Shown in pieces: positions 27,592 through 35,179 of a DNA stretch of 64,000 bases. Every line of letters begins with the position of its first letter. Position 1 is the stretch's first letter. The notes under the pieces are model-generated. The model had not been told where the DNA came from. It saw only the letters and a program-made list of their open reading frames with translations, and made no database searches. The stretch covers positions 28,813 to 92,812 of the forward strand of contig JAIQET010000018.1 of the NCBI GenBank assembly GCA_020073645.1, given 5' to 3'. Source of the DNA: Terriglobia bacterium. GTDB taxonomy: Bacteria; Acidobacteriota; Terriglobia; Terriglobales; Acidobacteriaceae. The translations under genes were made by a program, and so were the position numbers.

Positions 27592-27945
27592 ATGTACTCT
27601 CCACAGGTTCTCGATCACTTCGAGCACCCGCGCAATGCGGGCGCAGTCGCCAAGCCGGATGCATCTGTTCAGATCGAAAATCCGGCGTGTGGCGACATCT
27701 TAGAGCTGACCATGAAAGTCACCGGCGGGCGCGTTACGGAGATCCGCTTTCGAGCCAAGGGATGTGTTCCCGCCATGGCCTGCGGGTCGCTGCTGACGGA
27801 ACTGGTGCGGGGAAGAACTGTGGACGAAGCGCGCCGGTTGCGACGGGATGAACTGGTACAGGCGATCGGCGGTCTGCCTGAAGCTTCTACCCACGCCAGC
27901 CACCTGGCCATGGACGCACTGGCCGCAGCGCTCAAGCAGTTGTGA
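27592..27945 (+). CDS. IscU/NifU-N-like iron-sulfur scaffold lacking the third cysteine
   Basis: 117 residues with the IscU fold signature: YSPQVLDHFEHPRNAG, NPACGD (Cys33, Asp35) and KGCVPAMACGS (Cys58). The third ligand, normally HCS near residue 103, is HAS here (THASHLAMDAL), so it is missing; an extra Cys64 is present. In IscU all three cysteines hold the [2Fe-2S] cluster. This protein may bind a cluster differently, act as a partial scaffold, or deliver sulfur elsewhere. ATG 27592 is the homology start. nifS is 15 kb away. Confidence 0.85.
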   Translation: MYSPQVLDHFEHPRNAGAVAKPDASVQIENPACGDILELTMKVTGGRVTEIRFRAKGCVPAMACGSLLTELVRGRTVDEARRLRRDELVQAIGGLPEASTHASHLAMDALAAALKQL

Positions 27946-28014
27946 GAACACGCTCGGGGCGGCGAACGCGGAGCGTCAGCGTTGCCAGACCCGCCTTGCG
28001 AAGGACAGGTGAGT

Positions 28015-28782
28015 TCAGGGTCGGACGGAGTCCGGGGAATAGACCGGCCAGCAGCGCTCCTGGGCAATCTTCTGCAACTCGGAGTTGGGGTTCACCGCAA
28101 AGGCATGGCGCGCGATTGCCAGCATCTCCGCGTCCCAGCGCGAATTGCCGAAGGCAACGTCGGGATCGCGCCGGATTACGTCGCGGATGGCTTTCGGCTT
28201 GCCCTCGCCGGTGGGCACGCGAACCAGTCGGTCGGTGATGCGGCCGTTTTCGATTTCCACCGCCGCCGCCAGAATCCTGTTTTCGGGAATCCCACAATGT
28301 TTCATCCCTGCGCGGATTACCCACTCGTTGGTGGATGAGACCGCCCAAACGTCGCAGCCCGATTGCTGGAGACGACGAACCAAGTCACGCATCTCAGGGA
28401 AAATCTGTCCAACGAAATTCTCGTCAAAGTACTGGTTGGCGGCGCGCTGGACCTTGGCGTCGGCCAAGCCGCGATGCATGGTCACCATTTCGCCGCACAT
28501 GGTGTCCTCGTCCACTTTGCCCGCCCTGTAATCGGCGTAATGGGGACGGGCCCAGCGGGCGATTTCGTCCGAAACCAGGCGCTGCCGCAGTTCCCAGTCG
28601 AAGAAACCTTCTCCGGCATCGCCGGCCCAGAGCGTGCCATCGCAGTCGAAGGCAGCGAGGCGCGGCTGCAGGCGGAGAATGGAGTCAATAAACTCGGCGG
28701 GCTTGAGCGGGGAGGTTGCGGTCACGTGCGTGGCAGCCCTTTCGTGGAGGTCACTTTGGTTGCGCGAAGGTTGGGGTGGCAA
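28015..28782 (-). CDS. HAD-family phosphatase (HAD-IB-like)
   Basis: 255 residues. Motif I is FDCDGTLW (both aspartates), motif II VSSTNEW, motif III within GEGKPKAI, and motif IV is degenerate (FGNSRWDAEML instead of GDxxxD). The cap helices sit between I and II as in the SerB/HAD-IB class. It is a phosphoserine-phosphatase-like hydrolase of unknown substrate. The N-terminal ~30 residues are not conserved and overlap the 3' end of the MocA-like gene by 32 nt, so a downstream start (GTG at the VTATSPLKPAEF segment) is possible. Confidence 0.82.
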   Translation of the reverse strand: MPPQPSRNQSDLHERAATHVTATSPLKPAEFIDSILRLQPRLAAFDCDGTLWAGDAGEGFFDWELRQRLVSDEIARWARPHYADYRAGKVDEDTMCGEMVTMHRGLADAKVQRAANQYFDENFVGQIFPEMRDLVRRLQQSGCDVWAVSSTNEWVIRAGMKHCGIPENRILAAAVEIENGRITDRLVRVPTGEGKPKAIRDVIRRDPDVAFGNSRWDAEMLAIARHAFAVNPNSELQKIAQERCWPVYSPDSVRP

Positions 28783-29401
28783 GCGCCGCGTAGTCTGCCG
28801 GCGTGTCCACGTTCAGGGCGACGAAGGGATCAGCGACAGGTACGTACTCAATGTGCGCTTGATTCTGGTGCTCGATGTCGCGCGCGGTCGCGGTGGGCGG
28901 CGCCTTCAGGAACTTTTCGATCATCTCGCGGCTGACTAGGATGGGGTGTCCGTGTTTACCGCCGTATTCGGGCACCACCGCCCATAGCCTGCGCGCAAGG
29001 GCCATCTCAAACGCAGTATGCAGTTGTTGCAGGGTGGCGGCTGCCACCGGGGGCCGGTCCACCAGCGTGACCATGGCGGCATCGCGGCCACGACTCAGGA
29101 CCTCCTGAAGACCAACCTGCAGGGAGCTGAATTGCCCGCGCTCGGGTGCTGGGTTTTGAATGACGAACGCGCCGTTGGCGTAGACCACGGCAGCGAGGTT
29201 CGCCTCATTCCTTCCAGTGACGACGATCACCATGTCGTTGAACGGATTGAGCGCCTGGATGGCCGCTGAAAGAAATGTCTGGCCTGTAGCTCCCGAACCG
29301 GGCGCGACCGGCGGCCAGGGGAGCAACGCCTTGTCGGCGCCCATACGAGTGGATTCACCGGCAGCAAGAATGACTCCGCACAGACTGGGAGCACGGCCCA
29401 T
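28751..29401 (-). CDS. MobA/MocA-like nucleotidyltransferase
   Basis: 216 residues. The NTP-transferase signature is CGVILAAGESTRMGADKALLP (G-rich loop with Arg and Lys), followed by PERGQFSSLQVGL and VTLVDRPPV; the usual DQP is DRP here. The C-terminal ALNVDTPADY is typical of MocA/CoxI-associated enzymes that add CMP to molybdopterin. It lies 45 nt after xdhC, which in many genomes partners with MocA to finish the cofactor of xanthine/CO dehydrogenase-type enzymes. Confidence 0.85.
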   Translation of the reverse strand: MGRAPSLCGVILAAGESTRMGADKALLPWPPVAPGSGATGQTFLSAAIQALNPFNDMVIVVTGRNEANLAAVVYANGAFVIQNPAPERGQFSSLQVGLQEVLSRGRDAAMVTLVDRPPVAAATLQQLHTAFEMALARRLWAVVPEYGGKHGHPILVSREMIEKFLKAPPTATARDIEHQNQAHIEYVPVADPFVALNVDTPADYAALATPTFAQPK

Positions 29402-29446
29402 GAATCAAACGATAGCAGAAAGACGAGGGGAAAGCAGTGGCGGAAA

Positions 29447-30322
29447 TCAGCCGTTCGGCTCACTCTCGCTCAGAGCTTCGGCTGCTGCGTCCGCACTATC
29501 CACCGAATCGAGCTTCTTGGAATGAAACCAGCTCATGTGCGGCAGTGCCCGTTCGGCGTGACGGCGGAGGGCGATCAGCTCGGCGGTGATGGCGACTGCG
29601 ATTTCCTCGGGGGTGATCGCTCCGATGTCGAGGCCAACCGGGGCGTGCACGCGCTCGAACAATTCGGCTGGGATGCCTTCCTTGGTTAGCTCGCGGAAGA
29701 TAGCGATGGTTTTGCGCTTGGACCCGATCATTCCGATGTAGCGAGCCTGGGTTTGAACCGCCCAGCGCAGCACGCGCATGTCGTCGCGGTGGCCGCGAGT
29801 GACGATCACGATGTAAGAAGACTCGCTCGGTGTGAGGCGCGCTGTGGCCTGGTCGAAATCTTCGGCGATGACCTCATTGGCTTCGGGGAAGCGCTCGCGG
29901 TTGGCATAGGCCTCGCGATCATCCACTACGGTGACATCAAAACCGGCATTTCTAGCAACTTTGTAAAGGTTTACCGCAACGTGACCTGCGCCGAAAATAT
30001 AAAGTGATGCTGGAGGTAGTACGGGTTCGATGAAAATGTCGAGCGTGCCCCCGCAGACCAGGCCGGTATCGTACTTGGGATCCTGATTCAGGTTGAAAGT
30101 CAGGGTGCGGGGCTTCTCACTTTCCATCACCTCGCGCGCGGCTTGCCAGACCTCAGCCTCGACGCAACCCCCGCCGATGGTGCCGAGGATGGAACCGTCA
30201 TCGCGAACCAGCATCTTGGCGGTCTTGAAGGAAGGGATGGAACCGCGCACGTTGACGATGGTGGCCACGGCGCCCCGGCGGCCTTCTTTCCGCAGCTTGA
30301 CGATCTCCTCGTAGAGGTCCAT
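29447..30322 (-). CDS. xdhC: XdhC/CoxI-family molybdenum hydroxylase maturation factor
   Basis: About 291 residues. The N-terminal XdhC/CoxI domain includes VNVRGSIP and GTIGGGCVEAEVWQAA, with CGG in LVCGGTLDIF. The C-terminal Rossmann domain has IFGAGHVAVNLYKVA and YIGMIGSKRKT. It binds the molybdenum cofactor and supports sulfuration and insertion into molybdenum hydroxylases. Start ATG 30322 is where homology begins; a longer open frame to 30430 has no support. No hydroxylase subunits are in the window, so the target is encoded elsewhere. Confidence 0.9.
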   Translation of the reverse strand: MDLYEEIVKLRKEGRRGAVATIVNVRGSIPSFKTAKMLVRDDGSILGTIGGGCVEAEVWQAAREVMESEKPRTLTFNLNQDPKYDTGLVCGGTLDIFIEPVLPPASLYIFGAGHVAVNLYKVARNAGFDVTVVDDREAYANRERFPEANEVIAEDFDQATARLTPSESSYIVIVTRGHRDDMRVLRWAVQTQARYIGMIGSKRKTIAIFRELTKEGIPAELFERVHAPVGLDIGAITPEEIAVAITAELIALRRHAERALPHMSWFHSKKLDSVDSADAAAEALSESEPNG

Positions 30323-30428
30323 ACCAGGCTTGATTATTGGGGTTTCCGGGGGGCAAGTCAAACCAGCTTGTTTGCGAAAGTGCGGAACCGGGGCTAGACT
30401 TCTACAACATCCGAGGTGAGGAGGACCC

Positions 30429-30695
30429 ATGCCCGTTTATATGGTCGAACGTGAACTTCCTGGAATCAAGATGGATCAGCTGGCCGCCGCCCAGAAGGCT
30501 GCCATCGAACTCGGTAAGAAGATGACCGCGCAAGGCAAGAACGTGCGCTATATTCGCAGCGCATTTGTGCCAGCCGAAGCCCATTGCATGTGCTTCTTTG
30601 AGGCCTCAAATCCCGAGGTCGTCAAGGAGTTGAACGAGACCGCGAAGATTCCGTATACGTGGATCGTGGAAGCGATGGATTTGACGCCGAAGTAG
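30429..30695 (+). CDS. DUF4242 (SCO4226-like, nickel-binding-type) small protein
   Basis: 88 residues matching DUF4242: PVYMVERELPGI, then YIRSAFVPAEAHCMCFFEA and ELNETAKIPYTWIVEAMDL. A characterised member binds nickel; here His/Cys residues in EAHCMCFF could bind metal, which is inference. GAGGAGG lies about 6 nt before the ATG. It is divergent from xdhC with a ~106-nt shared promoter gap and followed by a strong terminator. Confidence 0.85.
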   Translation: MPVYMVERELPGIKMDQLAAAQKAAIELGKKMTAQGKNVRYIRSAFVPAEAHCMCFFEASNPEVVKELNETAKIPYTWIVEAMDLTPK

Positions 30696-30724
30696 AAGGG
30701 CTGTCATCCACAACAGGAAAGCCG

Positions 30725-30750
30725 AGGCCGAACCGGGTTCGGCCTTTCTT
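30725..30750 (+). terminator. Intrinsic terminator after the DUF4242 gene
   Basis: AGGCCGAACC (30725-30734) pairs perfectly with GGTTCGGCCT (30736-30745), followed by TTCTT. The strong stem and T-rich tail, 30 nt after the stop, make this the clearest intrinsic terminator in the window. Confidence 0.85.
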
Positions 30751-30819
30751 ATTGCCACCGTCAATGTGCTAGCTTGGTGGGTTTAGTCAGCATCCAGTGG
30801 AATCGCAAGGAGCGTCCTC

Positions 30820-31842
30820 ATGAAAGCTGTCCGCATGCACGAATACGGTGGGCCCGAGGTGCTGCGCTATGAAGATGTGCCCGACCCTAAGCCGCGCAAG
30901 GACCAGTTGCTGGTGCGGGTGAAAGCTTGCGCCATGAACCACCTGGATATCTGGGTGCGCAAGGGAACAACAAAGTCCCCCTTGCCGCACATCCTGGGCA
31001 GTGATGTCGCCGGGGAAATCGTCGAAGTTGGCGAATACAACACGGGACTAAAGGTGGGGCAGCGGGTTCTGCTGGCGCCCATGACATTTTGCAATCGCTG
31101 CGAAGCCTGCACTTCCGGCCGCCAGAACCTGTGTCCCGAATACAGCGTGCTGGGCAATCGGAACGATGGCGGCGACTGCGAACTGATGGCCGTGCCCGCG
31201 GTCAACGTCATTCCCATCCCGGACAGTCTGGGGTTCAATGAAGCCGCCAGCGTGCCGTTGGTTTTCCTGACGGCATGGCACATGCTGGTGGGCAGGGCCG
31301 GGATGCGGCCCGGACAGGTTGTGCTGATTCTGGGCGCCAACTCGGGCGTGGGCATTGCTGCGATTCAATTGGCAAAGCTGTTCAATGCCACCGTGATCGC
31401 CACGGCCGGCGACGATCGCAAGATGCAGGGGGCACGGCAACTGGGGGCCGACCATGTGATCAATCACTACACCCAGAAGATTTCCGACGAGGTCCGCCGT
31501 ATTACCAACAAGCAGGGCGTGGACATCGTGTTCGAGCACGTGGGCAAGTCCACTTGGGAAGAGAGCATCAAGTCGCTCAAGCCGGCAGGCACGCTGGTGA
31601 CCTGCGGGGCGACCACGGGGCCGGATGTGGGGATCGATCTTCGCTTCGTATACTCGCGGCAGCTCTCGATTCTGGGCTCGTACATGGGAACCATGGGCGA
31701 ACTGCACGAGGTGCTGAAGCACGTGTTCAGCGGGAAGTTGAAACCGGTAGTGGATCGGGCCTTCCCACTGAAAGAGGCCCGTGCGGCGCATGAGCACATG
31801 GAGAAGAGCCAGATGTTCGGGAAGATTGTTTTGAATCCGTAG
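30820..31842 (+). CDS. Zinc-type medium-chain dehydrogenase/reductase
   Basis: 340 residues of the MDR superfamily. The catalytic half has GSDVAGEIVEVG and a structural zinc lobe (CNRCEACTSGRQNLC). The Rossmann half has GANSGVGIAAIQLAKLFNATVI, then VFEHVGKSTWEESIK. The fingerprint is intermediate between alcohol dehydrogenases and NADPH:quinone oxidoreductases. The usual catalytic-zinc Cys/His are not obvious (MNHLDIW), so quinone- or enoyl-reductase-like chemistry is possible. Its stop codon is followed at once by the inverted-repeat element at 31851. Confidence 0.88.
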   Translation: MKAVRMHEYGGPEVLRYEDVPDPKPRKDQLLVRVKACAMNHLDIWVRKGTTKSPLPHILGSDVAGEIVEVGEYNTGLKVGQRVLLAPMTFCNRCEACTSGRQNLCPEYSVLGNRNDGGDCELMAVPAVNVIPIPDSLGFNEAASVPLVFLTAWHMLVGRAGMRPGQVVLILGANSGVGIAAIQLAKLFNATVIATAGDDRKMQGARQLGADHVINHYTQKISDEVRRITNKQGVDIVFEHVGKSTWEESIKSLKPAGTLVTCGATTGPDVGIDLRFVYSRQLSILGSYMGTMGELHEVLKHVFSGKLKPVVDRAFPLKEARAAHEHMEKSQMFGKIVLNP

Positions 31843-31850
31843 GATCTTTA

Positions 31851-31880
31851 GGTAGTGGGCTAATTCCGTGTTGCTGATTT
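31851..31880 (+). repeat. Left inverted end of a ~0.5-kb element
   Basis: GGTAGTGGGCTAATTCCGTG (31851-31870) and the following TTGCTGATTT match, in inverse orientation, the run at 32324-32353 with about one mismatch in thirty. The pair encloses the small membrane-protein gene at 31881-32168. Confidence 0.8.
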
Positions 31881-32168
31881 TTATAACCCATAATCACCGC
31901 CTGGTTTCGAGCTGTCTGGCTCGGCGGGTTTAGAGGTCTTTGGATGCAATGCCTCCGAAATGTCGGTGAGCACCCACAGGATGCCAGCAGACAAGAACAC
32001 TGTCAAGAAGCAGGCGAAGGCGGCGAGCATCAGTGCGCCTAGCACCCGGTCTCCTCCTGGTCGTCCGAGATTGTCCGGGACATCGGAGAATGAAACGAAT
32101 GCGAGGATCGCGGCAACAGCCATCATGAAGCCCGCGATTAGTCGAAGTGCATACGCCATTTTACCCAT
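31881..32168 (-). CDS. Small two-helix membrane protein, unknown
   Basis: 95 residues from ATG 32168, which has GGAGG 6 nt upstream. Two hydrophobic helices (LRLIAGFMMAVAAILAFVSF and GALMLAAFACFLTVFLSAGIL) are separated by a short polar loop containing DNLGRPGGD; the tail is Pro/Ser/Lys-rich. No family is recognised. The gene sits exactly inside the inverted repeats at 31851 and 32324, so it may be cargo of a small element. Confidence 0.6.
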   Translation of the reverse strand: MGKMAYALRLIAGFMMAVAAILAFVSFSDVPDNLGRPGGDRVLGALMLAAFACFLTVFLSAGILWVLTDISEALHPKTSKPAEPDSSKPGGDYGL

Positions 32169-32251
32169 CTGCAACCTCCGCACGGCGTAAATGATCCCAT
32201 CCGGCAGTCGCAAAACGCAAGTGCGGTTTGACCGCTGGATTACGATTGGGA

Positions 32252-32398
32252 ATGACCACGCAGACTCGGAAGTTCATCGAACTGGCCGACATCCTGGAAA
32301 TGCAAGCGGGAAACCGCTGCCAGAATCAGCAACACGGCATTAGCCCACTACCGATCTTTACCTTCGTGAACCTCCGTGTCCTTTGTGGTTTAAAATAG
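32252..32398 (+). pseudogene. Possible truncated small ORF ending in repeat DNA
   Basis: An ATG at 32252 opens a 48-codon frame beginning MTTQTRKFIELADILEMQAG that looks protein-like for about 24 residues, then runs into the right inverted end (32324) and the CTTCGTGAACCTCCGTG repeat, terminating at 32396-32398. This looks like a gene start cut off by repeat DNA, but it is short and the family is not certain. Confidence 0.3.
32324..32396. repeat. Right inverted end plus CTTCGTGAACCTCCGTGTCC-type repeat
   Basis: AATCAGCAACACGGCATTAG (32324-32343) and CCCACTACC (32344-32352) are the inverse of 31851-31880. Directly after, 32361-32396 reads CTTCGTGAACCTCCGTGTCC then TTTGTGGTTTAAAA, a member of the repeat family also seen at 9566, 36493, 37011 and 55232. 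It ends 6 nt before the nuoB ATG. Confidence 0.75.
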
Positions 32399-32402
32399 GT
32401 TG

Positions 32403-32963
32403 ATGGCCAGCGAAGTCAGCTTCGGCAGCTATGTCACCACCGAGAACGGCAAGAAGGTCGTCAAGGAACTGACCTACGGCAATGCCGCGCCGGAGGGTGT
32501 GGTGCTCACCACGCTCGATTCGGCCATCAACTGGATGCGCAAGAGTTCCATCTGGCCGATGACGTTCGGGCTGGCGTGCTGTGCGATCGAGATGATGTCG
32601 ATGGGGGCATCGCGGTTCGACATTGCGCGGTTTGGCGCCGAAGTGTTTCGGCCTTCGCCGCGGCAATCAGACCTGATCATCATTGCCGGGCGGGTGTCGA
32701 ACAAAATGGCCCCGGTCATTCGCCAGCTCTGGGAGCAGATGCCCGAACCCAAGTGGGTGATCTCGATGGGTGCGTGCGCCACCTCCGGCGGGGTATTCAA
32801 CAACTACGCGCTGGTGCAGAGCGTGAACCAGGTGATTCCGGTGGACGTCTATGTTCCTGGCTGCCCGCCCCGACCCGAGCAGTTGATTTACGCCATCACC
32901 CTGCTACAGGAAAAAATCCAGAAGCAGCGCGGGTCATTCAAGCAGGCGCTGAACCTCTCCTAG
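32403..32963 (+). CDS. nuoB: NADH-quinone oxidoreductase subunit B (stand-alone)
   Basis: 186 residues with the NuoB core: [16 protein letters not shown] (tandem cysteines of cluster N2), [41 protein letters not shown] and [14 protein letters not shown]. All four N2 cysteines are present. NuoB transfers electrons to quinone in complex I. No other nuo gene is adjacent: an MDR gene and a decarboxylase flank it. It is either a dispersed locus or a second copy. Start ATG 32403 lies directly after the intergenic repeat. Confidence 0.93.
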   Translation: MASEVSFGSYVTTENGKKVVKELTYGNAAPEGVVLTTLDSAINWMRKSSIWPMTFGLACCAIEMMSMGASRFDIARFGAEVFRPSPRQSDLIIIAGRVSNKMAPVIRQLWEQMPEPKWVISMGACATSGGVFNNYALVQSVNQVIPVDVYVPGCPPRPEQLIYAITLLQEKIQKQRGSFKQALNLS

Positions 32964-33047
32964 GTGGCGAAAGACGCTGTAAGCAGCGTCTCTACAGCAG
33001 CGTTTCCACGGTATCCCTTTACAGCTAAGCGTATAGAATCCCACATC

Positions 33048-34451
33048 ATGCATCCCCTGGAAATTGCACCCAACGAGTTTCGTCGATTGGCGGAACAGGT
33101 GGTGGACCTTGCCGTCGAGTACCTCACAGATCTGGATTCGCGCTCCACGTTCCCAGCGACCCGCGGCGCGGAGACGGAGCAGCTATTTCATACTGGACCT
33201 CCGGAAAAAGGTCTGGGAGCGGAAGCGATTGCGGTGCTGCGGCAGGTCGTCGCCCATTCGCGGGTGCAGAACGGCCGCTTCTTCGGCTATGTGCTGGGTT
33301 CGGGGGAGCCGGTAGCCGCGATCGCGGACCTGCTGGCCAGCGTGCTCAACCAGAACGTGACGGCATGGCGCTCGGCGCCTGCGGCCGTGACTGTCGAGCG
33401 CACGGTGGTGGACTGGTTGGCGCAGGCCATTGGGTGTACCGGATTCCGCGGGAGCTTAACGGGCGGGGGTTCCTCGGCCAACCTCATGGCCCTGGCCATG
33501 GCGCGCGAGGCCAATGCTGCGGCCAATGAACGCGGGCTGGCAGGGATCCCCCAGGGCGTGGTGTATGCCTCGGATGAGGTTCACATGTCCATCGCGAAAA
33601 GCGTGGGGCTGCTGGGGATCGGAAGGGAAAACCTGCACCTGATCGCAAGCGACGAGAACTTCCGCATAATCTCCGCGCTGCTCGATCAGGCCATCCAGCG
33701 CGACCGGGCGGCGGGCAAGGTTCCGATCGCGATCGTTGCCTCGGCCGGCACGGTGAACACGGGAGCGATTGACCCCCTGCCCGAGATTGCCGCGATTGCG
33801 CGCCGCCACCAGGTGTGGTTGCACGTGGATGGAGCTTATGGCGCGCTGGCCGCCATGGCGGCCCCCGACAAGTTTGTGGGACTTGATCTGGCAGACTCGG
33901 TGTCGCTCGATCCGCACAAGTGGCTCTACCAGCCACTGGATTGTGGATGCCTGTTGTACCGTAGCGCGAGTGCAGCGCAGGGCGCATTCGCGCACACCGG
34001 CGACTACGCCAGGGCGCTTTCGCAGGATCCGATCGAGGGCTTCGCTTTCTTTGAGGAATCCCTGGAACTTTCGCGCCGGTTTCGCGCGTTGAAATTGTGG
34101 GTGTCGCTGCGCTATCACGGACTGGAGGCATTCCGGGAGGCAATACGGAAGGACTTGGAACTGGCGCAGCGGCTGGCGGCAGCAATTGCCGGCCACTCCA
34201 AACTCGAGTTGTGCGCGCCCGTGGAACTCAGCGCGGTGTGCTTTCGCTACAAAGGCAAGAATCCCGAGGAATGGAATGATCTCAACGCCGCGATTCTTCG
34301 GCACTTGATCCAGCGCGGCCATGTGTATCTTTCGAATGCGACCATTCGTGGAAAGTTCTGCCTGCGAGCGTGCCTGGTCAATCACCGCACGACAGCGGCG
34401 GACGTAGACAGTGTGGTGGCTGAGGTGCTGGCGGCAGCGGCGGAGGTGTAA
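33048..34451 (+). CDS. PLP-dependent group II decarboxylase (aromatic/L-amino acid type)
   Basis: 467 residues of the DOPA/tyrosine/tryptophan decarboxylase fold. Lys291 in SLDPHKWLYQ is the PLP lysine, TGGGSSANL binds the cofactor phosphate, and HVDGAYG contains the Asp that contacts the pyridine ring. Substrate cannot be decided: aromatic L-amino acids and related acids are both possible. ATG 33048 starts the homology; a longer frame from 32964 just fills the gap after nuoB. Not part of an evident pathway cluster. Confidence 0.9.
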   Translation: MHPLEIAPNEFRRLAEQVVDLAVEYLTDLDSRSTFPATRGAETEQLFHTGPPEKGLGAEAIAVLRQVVAHSRVQNGRFFGYVLGSGEPVAAIADLLASVLNQNVTAWRSAPAAVTVERTVVDWLAQAIGCTGFRGSLTGGGSSANLMALAMAREANAAANERGLAGIPQGVVYASDEVHMSIAKSVGLLGIGRENLHLIASDENFRIISALLDQAIQRDRAAGKVPIAIVASAGTVNTGAIDPLPEIAAIARRHQVWLHVDGAYGALAAMAAPDKFVGLDLADSVSLDPHKWLYQPLDCGCLLYRSASAAQGAFAHTGDYARALSQDPIEGFAFFEESLELSRRFRALKLWVSLRYHGLEAFREAIRKDLELAQRLAAAIAGHSKLELCAPVELSAVCFRYKGKNPEEWNDLNAAILRHLIQRGHVYLSNATIRGKFCLRACLVNHRTTAADVDSVVAEVLAAAAEV

Positions 34452-34570
34452 CCCGGGTTCGACCTGCGGGTAACCGGGAAAAACCGTTTACATTGCCCTC
34501 GCGCCAGAATCTTTGTAAAATCCCCCAGCCCAGGGGTGGCATCCAATAGGGTGGGGCAAGGGAACTGGCT

Positions 34571-35017
34571 ATGTCCACCGAGGAAGTACGGACCTGCAAT
34601 TTTGAGGCTGACAAGTTGCTCTTACAACTCAGGGTCACGCTGACCGCCGACAAGAATGCTGTAGACCCGCTGGTTCGAAGTGTGATGGACATTGTGCGCC
34701 AGATGCAGTGCGCCGAGGGCAAGGAAGACGCCATCGAGCTGGCACTGGCGGAGGCGTTAGCGAATGCCGTGGTCCACGGCTGCGGTGAGGATCCGTCCAA
34801 GATTATCGAGTGCGACGTGGCCTGCGACGAAACCCACGGCATGCTGATCGTGGTGCGCGACCCCGGAAAGGGCTTCGATCCCGCTACCCTCCCCAGCCCG
34901 GTCAACGGGCAGCAGGTCTTCTCCGACCATGGGCGGGGCATTTACCTGATCAACCAATTGATGGACGAAGTGAGGTTCCTCAAGAACGGCACTGAGATCC
35001 ACATGATCAAACGGTGA
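34571..35017 (+). CDS. Anti-sigma-factor-type serine kinase / HATPase (RsbW-like)
   Basis: 148 residues of the HATPase_c_2 family. The N box is ELALAEALANAVVHGC; G1 is VRDPGKGFDP; the lid-side G motif is DHGRGIYLINQLMDEVRF. Such proteins bind ATP and sequester sigma factors or phosphorylate STAS anti-anti-sigma factors. No STAS gene or sigma factor is adjacent, so partners are elsewhere. Its stop is followed by the heptamer inverted repeat at 35021. Confidence 0.87.
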   Translation: MSTEEVRTCNFEADKLLLQLRVTLTADKNAVDPLVRSVMDIVRQMQCAEGKEDAIELALAEALANAVVHGCGEDPSKIIECDVACDETHGMLIVVRDPGKGFDPATLPSPVNGQQVFSDHGRGIYLINQLMDEVRFLKNGTEIHMIKR

Positions 35018-35020
35018 AGC

Positions 35021-35176
35021 AGTCGTCAGTCGTCGGTCGTCAGTCTTCAGCCCTACCTCGCAGCCACGGATTACATTCCCACAAACGTCCGGCTGTTATT
35101 TCAATAGAAGAATCAGCGAGGGTCATCCCTAACGGCTAGGGTCCAGGGTTTGGCTGATGACTGACGACCGACGACT
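35021..35176. repeat. AGTCGTC heptamer array with long-range inverted copy
   Basis: Units AGTCGTC, AGTCGTC, GGTCGTC, AGTCTTC fill 35021-35048. The inverse (CTGATGACTGACGACCGACG then ACT) lies at 35154-35176; 22 of 23 bases of 35028-35050 pair. The ~103-nt spacer has no ORF. The structure sits between convergent genes (RsbW-like and CorC-like) and could end transcription from both sides. Confidence 0.85.
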
Positions 35177-35179
35177 GCC

